Below are positions 16,463 to 24,946 of a stretch of 64,000 bases of DNA, one piece after another. Made by a program: the position numbers and the translations under genes. The first letter of the stretch is position 1; every line of letters begins with the position of its first letter. The notes below the pieces were generated by a model. The model did no database searches. It was given only the letters and a program-made list of their open reading frames with translations, and had not been told where the DNA came from. The stretch is from Rhodococcus sp. 06-235-1A (GTDB lineage: Bacteria; Actinomycetota; Actinomycetes; Mycobacteriales; Mycobacteriaceae), in NCBI RefSeq assembly GCF_002258785.1, contig NZ_NOYI01000020.1:1-64000 (forward strand), written 5' to 3'.

Positions 16463-17224
16463 GTGACCCGGTCGTTCGAAGAGATGGTGGCCGAAGCGGA
16501 CTCCGTTTCGGTTGACGGCTGGGATTTCTCATGGCTTCATGGTCGCGCGACCGAAGAGCGGCCGACATGGGGCTATCAGCGGCTCATGGGCGAACGCCTC
16601 GCGATGGCCGAGGCTGCACTCGATATTCAGACAGGTGGGGGAGAGGTCCTGGCGGGAGCATCATCTTTCCCACCGGTAATGGTGGCGACCGAATCATGGC
16701 CACCGAACGTCGCACAAGCGACTGCACTGCTGCATCCGCGCGGGGCGGTGGTCGTGGCCGACCCCGACGAGCCGCCGCTGCCTTTTGCTGACGGTGCGTT
16801 CGATCTGGTGACGAGCAGACACCCTGCCACTGTGTGGTGGGAGGAAATTACTCGCGTTCTACGCTCGGGCGGAACCTACTTCGCTCAGCACGTGGGGCAC
16901 GCGAGCGTCTTCGAGCTCGTCGAGTTCTTTCTGGGCCGCCAACCCGATGAGATTCGGCGCGCTCGTCACTACGAGGACGAGAGCGCTGCCGCGCGTGCCG
17001 CTGGACTCGATGTGGTGGATATCCGGTTCGAGTCACTACGAACCGAGTTCAACGACATCGGTGCTGTCGTCTACTTTTTGCGCAAGGTCATCTGGATGGT
17101 TCCAGGCTTCACCGTCGAGCAATATCGCGATCGGTTGCGCGAACTGCACGACCAAATGCTGAGTGAGGGACCATTCGTTGCACGTTCGAGTCGGTTTCTG
17201 ATCGAGGCCAGAAAGCCCCATTGA
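16463..17224 (+). CDS. Class I SAM-dependent methyltransferase
   Basis: The protein is about 253 residues. The nucleotide-binding fold is visible but altered: the usual glycine-rich loop reads LDIQTGGGEVLAGASSF, followed by acidic strand VVVADPDEPPLPFADGAFDLVTSRHP and the post-motif WWEEITRVLRSGGTYFAQHVG. This arrangement is shared by a group of actinobacterial methyltransferases. GTG at 16463 (preceded by GGA) is preferred, with an in-frame ATG at 16421 as the alternative. The substrate is unknown. Confidence 0.75.
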   Translation: MTRSFEEMVAEADSVSVDGWDFSWLHGRATEERPTWGYQRLMGERLAMAEAALDIQTGGGEVLAGASSFPPVMVATESWPPNVAQATALLHPRGAVVVADPDEPPLPFADGAFDLVTSRHPATVWWEEITRVLRSGGTYFAQHVGHASVFELVEFFLGRQPDEIRRARHYEDESAAARAAGLDVVDIRFESLRTEFNDIGAVVYFLRKVIWMVPGFTVEQYRDRLRELHDQMLSEGPFVARSSRFLIEARKPH

Positions 17225-17257
17225 TTGGTCCCTGACCATGCACGGGGTTTTTCAGGG

Positions 17258-17761
17258 TCACGAGAAGAGTGAGGACTCCCTGCGGGTGTGAGATCTGGAC
17301 GAATGCCTCTCTCCATCGAGTCGTCGAGCACCAGCACCCTGTTGTCCTAGAACATCATTCGGATTCGAGTACGGACACGACGTGAGTGACAGGCATCCGC
17401 ATCCGATGCAGTTCGAGAAGTTGTCTCGTAGTGCAGTGAGCTCATCGATTCGTGCCGTCAGGTCGTCGCGCCACTGTCGAGAAATTCGCATCCAATCGCG
17501 TTTGTTCGGAATCGTCTGCTCCGGCAGTTGATCCAAGGCCTCCTTGATCTTGTCGAGGGACACGCCGAGGCGTTGGGCAGTTCTGATGAATGCGATGACG
17601 CGCAGTACATCTCTGCGGTACTCGCGCCGGTTCCCGCTGGTGCGCCGACTCGAGATCAATCCCACCTGCTCGTAATAGTGCAGGGCGGACACCGCGACGC
17701 CGGCACGTTCGGCGACCTGACCGGGCTTGAGCCACACGGCATCGGTATCGAGTTGCGTCAT
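17258..17761 (-). CDS. soxR: SoxR, redox-sensitive MerR-family activator
   Basis: The 167-residue protein has a MerR helix-turn-helix at 10-50 (LKPGQVAERAGVAVSALHYYEQVGLISSRRTSGNRREY), a dimerisation helix, and the [2Fe-2S] cluster motif C118-x2-C121-x-C123-x5-C129 (CIGCGCLSLTSC). SoxR is activated when redox-cycling compounds oxidise the cluster. In actinobacteria it controls small local regulons for quinone-like antibiotics. The tail after PNDVLGQQG is somewhat longer than in E. coli. It is divergent from the DsbA-like/quinone-reductase/MFS operon across a near-consensus SoxR box. Confidence 0.92.
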   Translation of the reverse strand: MTQLDTDAVWLKPGQVAERAGVAVSALHYYEQVGLISSRRTSGNRREYRRDVLRVIAFIRTAQRLGVSLDKIKEALDQLPEQTIPNKRDWMRISRQWRDDLTARIDELTALRDNFSNCIGCGCLSLTSCPYSNPNDVLGQQGAGARRLDGERHSSRSHTRRESSLFS

Positions 17762-17792
17762 GAATTCGTCCTGATTCTCGGTCGCCTTGACG

Positions 17793-17806
17793 TCAAGTGC
17801 ACTTGA
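17793..17806. promoter_or_regulatory. SoxR box
   Basis: TCAAGTGCACTTGA is a perfect 14-bp palindrome and matches the core of the known SoxR site (TCAAGTTAACTTGA in E. coli-type boxes) at 12 of 14 positions. It lies between soxR and the divergent operon starting at 17854. Confidence 0.8.
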
Positions 17807-17853
17807 TGAAGTGCACTGTACATCGCACTCGACGGCAATGGCAGGAGAGACAA

Positions 17854-18486
17854 ATGACAACAACGATCACGATGTGGGCCGACGTTCGGTGCCCCTGGTG
17901 CTGGATCGGACACCGACAGCTCGGTCGGGCACTCGATCAACTCGGTACCGACACGAAGGTCGAATACAGGAGCCTTCTGCTCGAACCCGACGGTCCCGCC
18001 CAGCCCGGAATGACAGTCCGAGATACTGCTCTGTCTTCCTGGGGTTTCGACGCCGAACGCTGGACGACGCAGAGTCGGAGGATCGTTCGAGGTGGCGCAT
18101 CCGAGATTCTCACCATCGATATCGACCGCTCGTTGACGGTCGACTCGCGTGATGCGCACCGCCTTCTCAAACTCGTCGCGGCTAGTGGGCTGAACCGATT
18201 CGAGGCGTGGGATGCCCTGTACTCGAGCCATTTCGAGCTCAACGACTACATCGGAAGCTGGACTGTTCTGCGCTCGATCGGTCGTCGGGTAGGTCTGGAT
18301 GAGGACGCGATCACCCGACTCGCAGAATCCAAGGAGTACTCGAGTGATATCGACAATGATCTTCGTCGTGCAGCCGACCTCGGCATCAGCTCCGTACCGA
18401 CGGTCATGGTCGACTCTGTGCGTGCCACAGGAGATCTCAGCCAAAGCGTCCCTCGGCTCGCGAAGGGGTCGGTGGTCGACCGATGA
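17854..18486 (+). CDS. DsbA family oxidoreductase (FrnE-like)
   Basis: This 210-residue cytoplasmic protein, with no signal peptide, has the thioredoxin-fold DSBA domain. The active site C13-P-W-C16 lies in ADVRCPWCWIG and a cis-Pro loop near the C-terminus reads GISSVPTVMVD. Relatives are FrnE-type disulfide isomerases or 2-hydroxychromene-2-carboxylate isomerase-like proteins linked to polyketide and oxidative-stress genes. The ATG at 17854 has GGAGAG 6 nt upstream. It is the first gene of the SoxR-controlled operon, and its stop overlaps the next start (ATGA). Confidence 0.85.
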   Translation: MTTTITMWADVRCPWCWIGHRQLGRALDQLGTDTKVEYRSLLLEPDGPAQPGMTVRDTALSSWGFDAERWTTQSRRIVRGGASEILTIDIDRSLTVDSRDAHRLLKLVAASGLNRFEAWDALYSSHFELNDYIGSWTVLRSIGRRVGLDEDAITRLAESKEYSSDIDNDLRRAADLGISSVPTVMVDSVRATGDLSQSVPRLAKGSVVDR

Positions 18487-19418
18487 GTGCCACGATGCGC
18501 GCTGCTGCGATCGACGAACACGGACCGGCATCGGTGCTGACAACCAGGACGCTTCCACGGCCGACACCGTCCCCTGGCGAAGTGCTGGTGAGAGTGCAGG
18601 CAGCCGGAGTTCAGTTGACGGATGCGGCAATTCGCGGAGGTTGGGTGCCTCCGGGCTCGACGATCGAGTTTCCGCAGATTCTCGGCAACGAATTCTCGGG
18701 AACCGTCGAGGCGCTCGGCCCGAACGTGCACGACGTGGCCGTCGGCGATGCGGTTCTCGGGTTCCGTGTTCTCGGCTGCTACGCGGAGTACGTCACGGTC
18801 CCCGTCAGTCATATCGTCCGAAAGCCGGCCACTGTCTCGTGGCGCGCCGCGGGGGCGCTGTCGGCGTCCGGCCAGACAGCGCACACTGCGCTGCAGCGGT
18901 TGGGGGCACGCCCAGGCGAAACCCTGCTGGTACACGGTGCCGCGGGTGGAGTGGGTTCGATGGCGGTGCAATTGGCACGCCACCGTGGCCTGCGTGTCGT
19001 CGGTACCGCAAGCCCGGACAACCACCGGTACGTCGAGGGGATGGGGGCGACACCGGTTTCCTACGGCGACGGCCAGCTCGAACGAATCAGGGTCGAGGCG
19101 CCGGATGGAATCGACTTGGTGCTCGACACTGCCGGTCACGAGAACCTTCGTACCGCAGTCGATCTACTGCCCGACCGATCTCGAATCGGCACGATCGTCG
19201 ACATGGCCCTGGCGAGAGAGCTCGACTGTCGCTGGATCTCGAGCGACAGGTCTGCCGTGCGACTGCAGGAATTGATCGATCTGTGCGCCTCCGGCGACCT
19301 GGACGTCACAGTGAGAGAGACATACCCGCTCGACAACGCAGCCGACGCACATCGCGATGTGGAAACCGGACACGGTCGAGGCAAAGTCGTACTTCTCGTC
19401 GGTGACCAACGCCCATGA
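18483..19418 (+). CDS. NADPH:quinone reductase-type medium-chain oxidoreductase
   Basis: The 311-residue zinc-independent medium-chain dehydrogenase/reductase contains the GroES-like N-domain (GEVLVRVQAAGVQLTDAAIRGG) and the NADPH-binding VHGAAGGVGSMAVQLARHRG. The catalytic zinc ligands of alcohol dehydrogenases are absent, as expected for quinone reductases. It overlaps both neighbours by ATGA. Within a SoxR operon it probably performs reductive detoxification of redox-active quinones or enones. Confidence 0.87.
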   Translation: MSATMRAAAIDEHGPASVLTTRTLPRPTPSPGEVLVRVQAAGVQLTDAAIRGGWVPPGSTIEFPQILGNEFSGTVEALGPNVHDVAVGDAVLGFRVLGCYAEYVTVPVSHIVRKPATVSWRAAGALSASGQTAHTALQRLGARPGETLLVHGAAGGVGSMAVQLARHRGLRVVGTASPDNHRYVEGMGATPVSYGDGQLERIRVEAPDGIDLVLDTAGHENLRTAVDLLPDRSRIGTIVDMALARELDCRWISSDRSAVRLQELIDLCASGDLDVTVRETYPLDNAADAHRDVETGHGRGKVVLLVGDQRP

Positions 19419-20755
19419 CCGACAACGCAGCTCGGCCGATGAGTGTGCTCCGCGGGCAGCACCGGCCATTGATTCTCGCGCTGCTGGGCATGATGACCTG
19501 TGTTGCGTTCGAGTCGTTCGCCATCACCACTGCGCTCCCGGTCATTGCCCATGATCTCGATGCCGAACGCTGGTACTCGCTCGCATACGCATCGACGCTC
19601 ACCGCAGCATTGATAGGGATGACCATCGGTGGGAACTGGGCGGACCGTCGCGGAGTCGTGATGCCGCTGGCGGTGGGCGGATTCGCGTTTCTCGTCGGTA
19701 TCGCACTCTGCGTCGTGGCACCCACGATGGAAGTGTTCGTAACGGGTCGGCTTCTGCAGGGGATCGGCGGCGGAATCGACTCCGTCGTGATGTACGTCGT
19801 CATCGCACAGTTCGTCCCTGCCGGACTGCACCCGCGCGTATTCGGCCTGTTGACGGCAGCGTGGCTCCTGCCCGGTATTGCGGGACCATTGGTCACCGGT
19901 GTAGTCGTCGAGTTCGTCGGCTGGCGATCGGTGTTCGCGCTGGTTCTGATCGGATCTGCAGCGTCGTTGACGTCTCTACTGATCATGGTCCGCGGTTCGA
20001 TCCGGTTGCGCACCGACACAGCCGTATTCGGCAGCCGGGGAGTGTGGGCTGTCGTTGCGGCGGCAGGTGTGCTCGCTCTGCACCAGGCAAGCCAGCAGGA
20101 AATCGGTGTTCTCGTCCCGGGCACCGTGTGCGCCGTTGTGCTGATCGGGATATCCGCAACGCGGCTTCTTCCCCAGGGCACGTTCAGGATCCGGCCAGGC
20201 ATACCGCGGCTGACGGCGCTGCGCGGACTGCTCGGAGCGACCGTCGCGGCGACGGACATCTATCTGCCGCTCTACCTCCAACGCCAGCTCGACTACAGTC
20301 CCAGTCGCTCAGGCCTGATCGTCGCACTCGGGGCCCTCGGATGGATCGCAGGTGCGTGGCTGCAGGGCAGAACCTCCGGCCGCAGCAATGGTTTGGTCAT
20401 CGTGCCAAAAGCGGCGGTGTTCGTACTGATCGGACCGGTCTCTGCGTTGCTGTTCATCGCCGGTGCGATACCGGTAGCTGCACTGGTGGCCGGATGCGTC
20501 GTCATGGGAGCGGGAATGGGAATGGCGTACCCACGCATCACCGCCACCGTTCTCGCCGAGTCCACCGAGGAAGAACAGGGGACCAACAGCTCTGCTTTGC
20601 AGATCTCGGAGTCGATGAGTCAATCGATCCTGATTGCAGTGACGGGGGCGGTTCTTTCTCTCACGATCCTGCACGAATTCACGATCGCGTACAGTCTCGT
20701 CGCCGGTATAGGGGGAGTCGCTGTTCTTGTTGCGTGCCAGTCTGTTCGGCGTTGA
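19415..20755 (+). CDS. MFS transporter (drug exporter)
   Basis: The 446-residue major facilitator has hydrophobic segments throughout, an early motif ALPVIAHDLDAERWYSLAYASTLTAALIGM typical of DHA2-type drug:H+ antiporters, and motif A GGNWADRRG. Its start overlaps the reductase stop (ATGA). The proposed role is to export the redox-active compound that also activates SoxR, mirroring SoxR-controlled efflux genes known in Streptomyces and Pseudomonas. That link is inference from context. Confidence 0.88.
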   Translation: MTDNAARPMSVLRGQHRPLILALLGMMTCVAFESFAITTALPVIAHDLDAERWYSLAYASTLTAALIGMTIGGNWADRRGVVMPLAVGGFAFLVGIALCVVAPTMEVFVTGRLLQGIGGGIDSVVMYVVIAQFVPAGLHPRVFGLLTAAWLLPGIAGPLVTGVVVEFVGWRSVFALVLIGSAASLTSLLIMVRGSIRLRTDTAVFGSRGVWAVVAAAGVLALHQASQQEIGVLVPGTVCAVVLIGISATRLLPQGTFRIRPGIPRLTALRGLLGATVAATDIYLPLYLQRQLDYSPSRSGLIVALGALGWIAGAWLQGRTSGRSNGLVIVPKAAVFVLIGPVSALLFIAGAIPVAALVAGCVVMGAGMGMAYPRITATVLAESTEEEQGTNSSALQISESMSQSILIAVTGAVLSLTILHEFTIAYSLVAGIGGVAVLVACQSVRR

Positions 20756-20845
20756 AACGAGCTCAGTGGACCGCCTCGGCGACCGACGAGTTGCTCTGAC
20801 TGGGGGACGAAACCGACGCGTCGTCGAATACCTCACGGGCTCGGG

Positions 20846-21174
20846 CTATTCGATGTTGTTCTGTTCGGTCCATTCGACGAGAGCTTGGATGGTGCCCAGC
20901 AACGTTCGGCCCAGTTCCGACAGTCGGTACTCGACACGCGGAGGGATTTCGGATACATCCGCCGGTCGATCAGCCCGTCGCGCTCGAGGTTACGCAATGT
21001 CACCGTCGGCATGCGGGTGCTGATGCCGTCGATTTCTCGTCGGAGCTCTCCGAATCGAAACGTCTGCTCCTCCAGCAATGCAATCACCAGAAGCGACCAC
21101 TTGTCTGCGACGCGATCGAGAATTCGCCGGTAGCGTCTGCCGTGGCCCCTGTTCATCGGTCTGCTGATCATCAT
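20846..21174 (-). pseudogene. HxlR family regulator with a one-base frameshift
   Basis: The N-terminal winged helix is intact (RILDRVADKWSLLVIALLEEQTFRFGELRREI and MPTVTLRNLERDGLIDRRMYP), but after MYP the frame reads nonsense (KSLRVSSTDCR) to a stop at 20833. Another frame of the same DNA resumes exactly where the family should: EIPPRVEYRLSELGRTL, followed by a typical HxlR tail ending at TAG (20846-20848). One missing base near 20950-20952, in the Pro-Glu codons, explains it. It may be a true mutation or a sequencing error. If read through, the protein is about 109 aa. Start at 21174 or 21156. Confidence 0.8.
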
Positions 21175-21280
21175 TCGGCAACGTCATCGCGAGAGTCCGA
21201 GTGCGGACTGACCGCAACGGTCGCCGGAGCTGGCCGGGTAGTCTCGACCTCCAAACTTGCGCATCGATACGGAGTCCGAC

Positions 21281-21901
21281 ATGGCGATCGAGAACCATCA
21301 TCTCCTCCATCTGCCTGCGACTGCAGCGTGGCGGCACCGTGGACTGCGGGACGGCTTCGAGGTGGCGTACTTCGCAAGGGGCTCAGCAGACGGTACGACC
21401 CGAATCTGGGGCAACAGCGTCGTGGTGGAAGGAACCACGAGCTATGCGGTCAGCTACCGCGTGGTCGTCGACAAACATTGGGAAACGCGTGAGGCAAGCA
21501 TCGAGACGCGAACCCGTGGCACAACCTGGATCATGGAACTCGTCCGCGATGAGCACGGTACATGGTTCGTCGACGGTGAAGAACGAGCTGACCTCTCAGC
21601 ATGTACCGACATCGATCTCGAAGCGTCTATCGTCACCAACACGATTCCCGTTCATAGGCTCTCGGCAATCCCTGGCACACACGAAGTGCAGGCGGTGTAC
21701 GTCCGCGCAACGGAGCGCAGGGTGGAGGTACTCGATCAAGCCTATTCATTTCCAGTAATCAGCGCGTCATCGTTTGCATGCGCCTACACAGCCCCACAAT
21801 TCGAGTATTCCGCAAATCTACGGTACGACGCGTCGGGACTCATCGTCGAATACCCGGATCTCGCGACGCGCGTCGATAGCGTTGACGGCGGTATTCATTG
21901 A
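21281..21901 (+). CDS. Putative glycolipid-binding domain protein (PF06475-like)
   Basis: The 206-residue soluble, beta-rich protein shows the landmarks of the putative glycolipid-binding family: an opening AAWRHRGLRDGFEVAYF, a central WIMELVRDEHGTWFVDGEE, DLSACTDIDLEASIVTNTIPVHRL, and a closing LRYDASGLIVEYPDLATRV. The family is named after structural similarity to a lipoprotein carrier and no reaction is established. The ATG at 21281 has GGAG 6 nt upstream, which decides against the frame-open start at 21257. Confidence 0.8.
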   Translation: MAIENHHLLHLPATAAWRHRGLRDGFEVAYFARGSADGTTRIWGNSVVVEGTTSYAVSYRVVVDKHWETREASIETRTRGTTWIMELVRDEHGTWFVDGEERADLSACTDIDLEASIVTNTIPVHRLSAIPGTHEVQAVYVRATERRVEVLDQAYSFPVISASSFACAYTAPQFEYSANLRYDASGLIVEYPDLATRVDSVDGGIH

Positions 21902-22005
21902 TCGATCGCTCCGATCAGGTGAGCCGGTGCGCACCAGGCTGAGGCGAGGTGCTGCGATGCACGAGATATCGGGGACAGGTGTTGCAACGGGATGAGGTGA
22001 GCATC

Positions 22006-22473
22006 ATGGGTGAGGTAGGTGCGACGGTCCGGCGGGCACGTATCGGCGACGTCGACGCGCTCGTCGAGTTGCGGGCCGAGATGTTTCGATCGATGGGCAG
22101 TAACGCCGACGGCCAACTCTGGCGCACACACGCGTTCGACTGGTTCGTCGCACGATTGGACGATGCCGACTACGGCATTTTCGTGGTCGACCACAACGGA
22201 GCGGTCGTGGCCTGCGCAATGGGTGCCGTTCGAGATGCCGCACCCTCACCGCTGTCACCGGACGGGCGCGATGTCTTGATCAGCAACGTATGCACTGCCC
22301 CTGATGCGCGAGGGAACGGATTCGGCCGCGGGGCGTTCGAGGCGGTGATGGCCTGGGCTCGTGAGACCGGGATTGCGCGAGCCGAGCTGATGGCGACACC
22401 GTCCGGGCTGGGCATCTACCAACGGAACGGGTTCACGGCCAACACCTTTCCTGCCATGCGCGCGCAGTTGTGA
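22006..22473 (+). CDS. GNAT family N-acetyltransferase
   Basis: The 155-residue acetyltransferase has the N-terminal VRRARIGDVDALVELRAEMFRSMG, acetyl-CoA-binding motif A LISNVCTAPDARGNGFGRGAFEAVMAWA (the Q/RxxGxG/A loop reads RGNGFG) and a C-terminal TPSGLGIYQRNGF. The ATG at 22006 has GAGGTGAG 6-7 nt upstream. The acceptor substrate is unknown. It converges with the citrate synthase gene, 30 bp away. Confidence 0.85.
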   Translation: MGEVGATVRRARIGDVDALVELRAEMFRSMGSNADGQLWRTHAFDWFVARLDDADYGIFVVDHNGAVVACAMGAVRDAAPSPLSPDGRDVLISNVCTAPDARGNGFGRGAFEAVMAWARETGIARAELMATPSGLGIYQRNGFTANTFPAMRAQL

Positions 22474-22502
22474 CGTGATGCGGCTCCGCCACAGTGGAGT
22501 GC

Positions 22503-23648
22503 TCAAGTGCCCTGGGCGGCACCTATCCGCACCACTGCCGAAGGCGCTGGACCGTCGTAGCGGGCGATCGGGCGAATGATCTTGCTGTCGTGGGACTGCT
22601 CGACGATGTTGGCGCACCACCCCACCATTCGACTGCATGCGAACGTGGGGGTGAACATGGAACGCGGTATTCCGCACAGTTCCATGACGACGCCCGCGTA
22701 GTACTCGACATTGGCGTACAGCTTGCGATCCGGCTTCAGATCGGCGAGAGCAGCAGCGATGACCTTCTCGACCTGCACAGCCTTGTCGATGAGCTCTCCG
22801 CCCATCTCCTGCGCAGTCTCGCGCAGCATCACCGATCGGGGGTCATCGGTTCGATACACTGGATGACCGAAGCCCATGATGCGCTCGCCTGCAGCAATTT
22901 TGGAGCGCGCCCACTCATCGGCGGAGTCGATGTCGGCAATCTCGTCCAGCCCGTCGAGGGCGCGATCCGGCGCACCTCCGTGCAACGGACCGGCAAACGC
23001 CCCGATCGCGGCGCACACCGCGGACGCGATGTCCGACCCCGTCGAAGCGACAACTCGCGCAGTGAACGTCGAGGCGTTGAATCCGTGATCGATCGTTGCA
23101 GTGAGGTAGCGGTCGACGGCCCGGGCACGGTCGTTGTCGGGTACTTCTCCGGTGATCATGAAAAGCCAGTTCTGAGCGGTCGTCAAATCCGCACGCGGCT
23201 CGACGGGCTCCAAGCCGCCCCGAAGCCTGTGCACCGCAGCCAAAATCGTCGGAGTCATCGCACACAGGCGCAGTGCTGTCGTCCGCTTGTCGGACTCCGA
23301 CGCCTCGTACAGGGGTATCGCGCCGGCCAACCCCGACAGCACCGTCCGCAGTGCGAAGAGGGGCCGCTCGGGTCCTGAATGCGCCACCGTCTTCACGGCC
23401 GCCGCGACGTCATCGGGCAGCACTCGCAGAGGTGCCACCGTGCGCAGGAACTCGGCGCGTTCGGTGTCGCTCGGCAGCCGGCCTTCGACCATCAAGAACC
23501 AAGCGTCTTCGAACGTGCCCGTCAGGGCCAGGTCGATCGCCGAGTACTGGCGGTAGTGGTAGAAACCCTCGTCGCCCCGCACGTCTCCGATCGACGTGGT
23601 GGTGACGACGACGTTGTGCAGCCCGCGTGGGGCTTCGAGAACGGTCAT
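22503..23648 (-). CDS. Citrate synthase 2-type enzyme (CitA-like)
   Basis: The 381-residue protein condenses acetyl- or propionyl-CoA with oxaloacetate. Catalytic His residues lie in GPLHGGAPDRA and GFGHPVYRTDDPR. The position of the canonical catalytic Asp (NVDFY in E. coli GltA) is Glu, in NVEYYAGVVMELCGIPRSMFTPTFACSR; I recall the same Glu in mycobacterial CitA, so this marks a clade rather than a dead enzyme. It is divergent from a helix-turn-helix-fused citrate synthase homologue across a 13-bp palindrome, and the two may form mixed dimers. Confidence 0.85.
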   Translation of the reverse strand: MTVLEAPRGLHNVVVTTTSIGDVRGDEGFYHYRQYSAIDLALTGTFEDAWFLMVEGRLPSDTERAEFLRTVAPLRVLPDDVAAAVKTVAHSGPERPLFALRTVLSGLAGAIPLYEASESDKRTTALRLCAMTPTILAAVHRLRGGLEPVEPRADLTTAQNWLFMITGEVPDNDRARAVDRYLTATIDHGFNASTFTARVVASTGSDIASAVCAAIGAFAGPLHGGAPDRALDGLDEIADIDSADEWARSKIAAGERIMGFGHPVYRTDDPRSVMLRETAQEMGGELIDKAVQVEKVIAAALADLKPDRKLYANVEYYAGVVMELCGIPRSMFTPTFACSRMVGWCANIVEQSHDSKIIRPIARYDGPAPSAVVRIGAAQGT

Positions 23649-23710
23649 GATTGATCTCCTTCGTGCTGGTCAACCCCTACGATCCGCGTTACTGTTGATT
23701 GTTGTCAATG

Positions 23711-23723
23711 TTGATCGGATCAA
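23711..23723. promoter_or_regulatory. Palindrome between the two divergent citrate synthase genes
   Basis: TTGATCGGATCAA has 6-bp perfect arms around a single central base. It lies 63 bp before the citA-like start and 15 bp before the start of the HTH-citrate synthase. The HTH-fused enzyme is the obvious candidate binder, but this is inferred. Confidence 0.4.
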
Positions 23724-23737
23724 TGTGAAAGGTGTAC

Positions 23738-24946
23738 ATGGCACCGACCGACGGCCGAAATCTGCTGACCACCGCCCAGGCGGCGGCTCGGCTGGGCATC
23801 AAACCGGAAACGGTGTACGCCTACGTCAGCCGCGGGTTGCTGACCAGCACCCGGTTGCCCGGAGTGCGGGGGAGCGTGTTCGACGTCGACGAGGTGGAAT
23901 CGCTCGCCGGCCGCGACACGGCTCGCCGCACCGATATCGGTGCAGTGGAACGTATTCGCACCCAGACCACATTGATCGAGGGCGAGCATCTGTACTACCG
24001 GGGGCGTGATGCGGTGGAGCTCAGTGCGTGCTCGTTCGAGTCGGTCGCACACTTCGTCTGGACGGGTGAACTGCTGGACGATGTGCGATTTCATGCCGAT
24101 TCGATTGTGGTGCAACGATGTCGGGAAGCGTTGAGGCTGGTGGCACCGGATTGTCGCGTGATCGATCGGATACGCATTGTCGTCGACGTGGCGTCGACCT
24201 ACCGCCCGCTGCGATTCGACATCGGTTTCACCTCGGTGGTGCAGGAGGCAGGTCATCTGTTGGCCACTGTGGCGGCGGCACTCGGCGACGCATCCCTGAC
24301 ACTGACTGTGGCAGAGGCAATCTGGAACTCGGTGAAGACCGGTGCATCCGATCTGCGCGGGCTGGTGCCGCTACAGGCCGCGCTGGTGCTGATGGCCGAT
24401 CACGGGCTGGCCGCCTCGACCCTCGGAGTCCGGGTGGCGGCAAGTACCCGGGCGAATCTGTATTCGGTTGTTGCTGCAGGACTGGGGTGCATCGACGGCC
24501 CCCTGCACGGTTCCGCTGCCGACCCCGTGTCTCGATTCCTGTCGACAGCGATCGATGATCCGATAGCCGCTCTTGCAACACAATTGAGGTCGGGAGCGCA
24601 GATACCAGGATTCGGGCACGTCATCTACACCGATCGCGACCCTCGCGCCGAGGAGCTGCTCAGGCTGCTCAGAGTACCTGCCCACGGTGCCGACCCCTCC
24701 GTGATCGCTGCGGCCGACGTCGTCATCGAGCAGGTGAGCAATCGCTTCGATACTTTCCCCAACTCGGACTTCGCTCTCGCCACGTTCACCCTCGCCTACG
24801 GGCTCAGGGCAGACACGCCGGAGATGCTGTTCGCATTCGCGCGCATTGCCGGGTGGACAGCACACGCCCTGGAGGAATACGACGAAGCGCCCCTGCGCTT
24901 TCGAGTGCCGGGCATCTACACGGGCACTCGGCCGGGAACCTACTGA
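23738..24946 (+). CDS. Helix-turn-helix domain fused to a citrate synthase homologue
   Basis: The 402-residue protein opens with an HTH_17/MerR-like DNA-binding domain (LLTTAQAAARLGIKPETVYAYVSRGLLTSTRLPGVRGSVFDVDEVESLA, about 8-56). It continues into a citrate synthase fold that keeps both His (GPLHGSAADP, GFGHVIYTDRDPR) and an Asp (PNSDFALATFTLAYGL). It may be an enzyme, a metabolite-sensing regulator of the divergent citrate synthase, or both. The ATG at 23738 has AAAGG 6 nt upstream. Its end overlaps that of the TetR gene by 7 bp. Confidence 0.85.
   Translation: MAPTDGRNLLTTAQAAARLGIKPETVYAYVSRGLLTSTRLPGVRGSVFDVDEVESLAGRDTARRTDIGAVERIRTQTTLIEGEHLYYRGRDAVELSACSFESVAHFVWTGELLDDVRFHADSIVVQRCREALRLVAPDCRVIDRIRIVVDVASTYRPLRFDIGFTSVVQEAGHLLATVAAALGDASLTLTVAEAIWNSVKTGASDLRGLVPLQAALVLMADHGLAASTLGVRVAASTRANLYSVVAAGLGCIDGPLHGSAADPVSRFLSTAIDDPIAALATQLRSGAQIPGFGHVIYTDRDPRAEELLRLLRVPAHGADPSVIAAADVVIEQVSNRFDTFPNSDFALATFTLAYGLRADTPEMLFAFARIAGWTAHALEEYDEAPLRFRVPGIYTGTRPGTY

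Noticed and set aside
22503..23648. Citrate synthase inactive because the catalytic Asp is Glu
   Set aside because: I recall the same Glu in mycobacterial citrate synthase 2, so it appears clade-typical rather than a loss.
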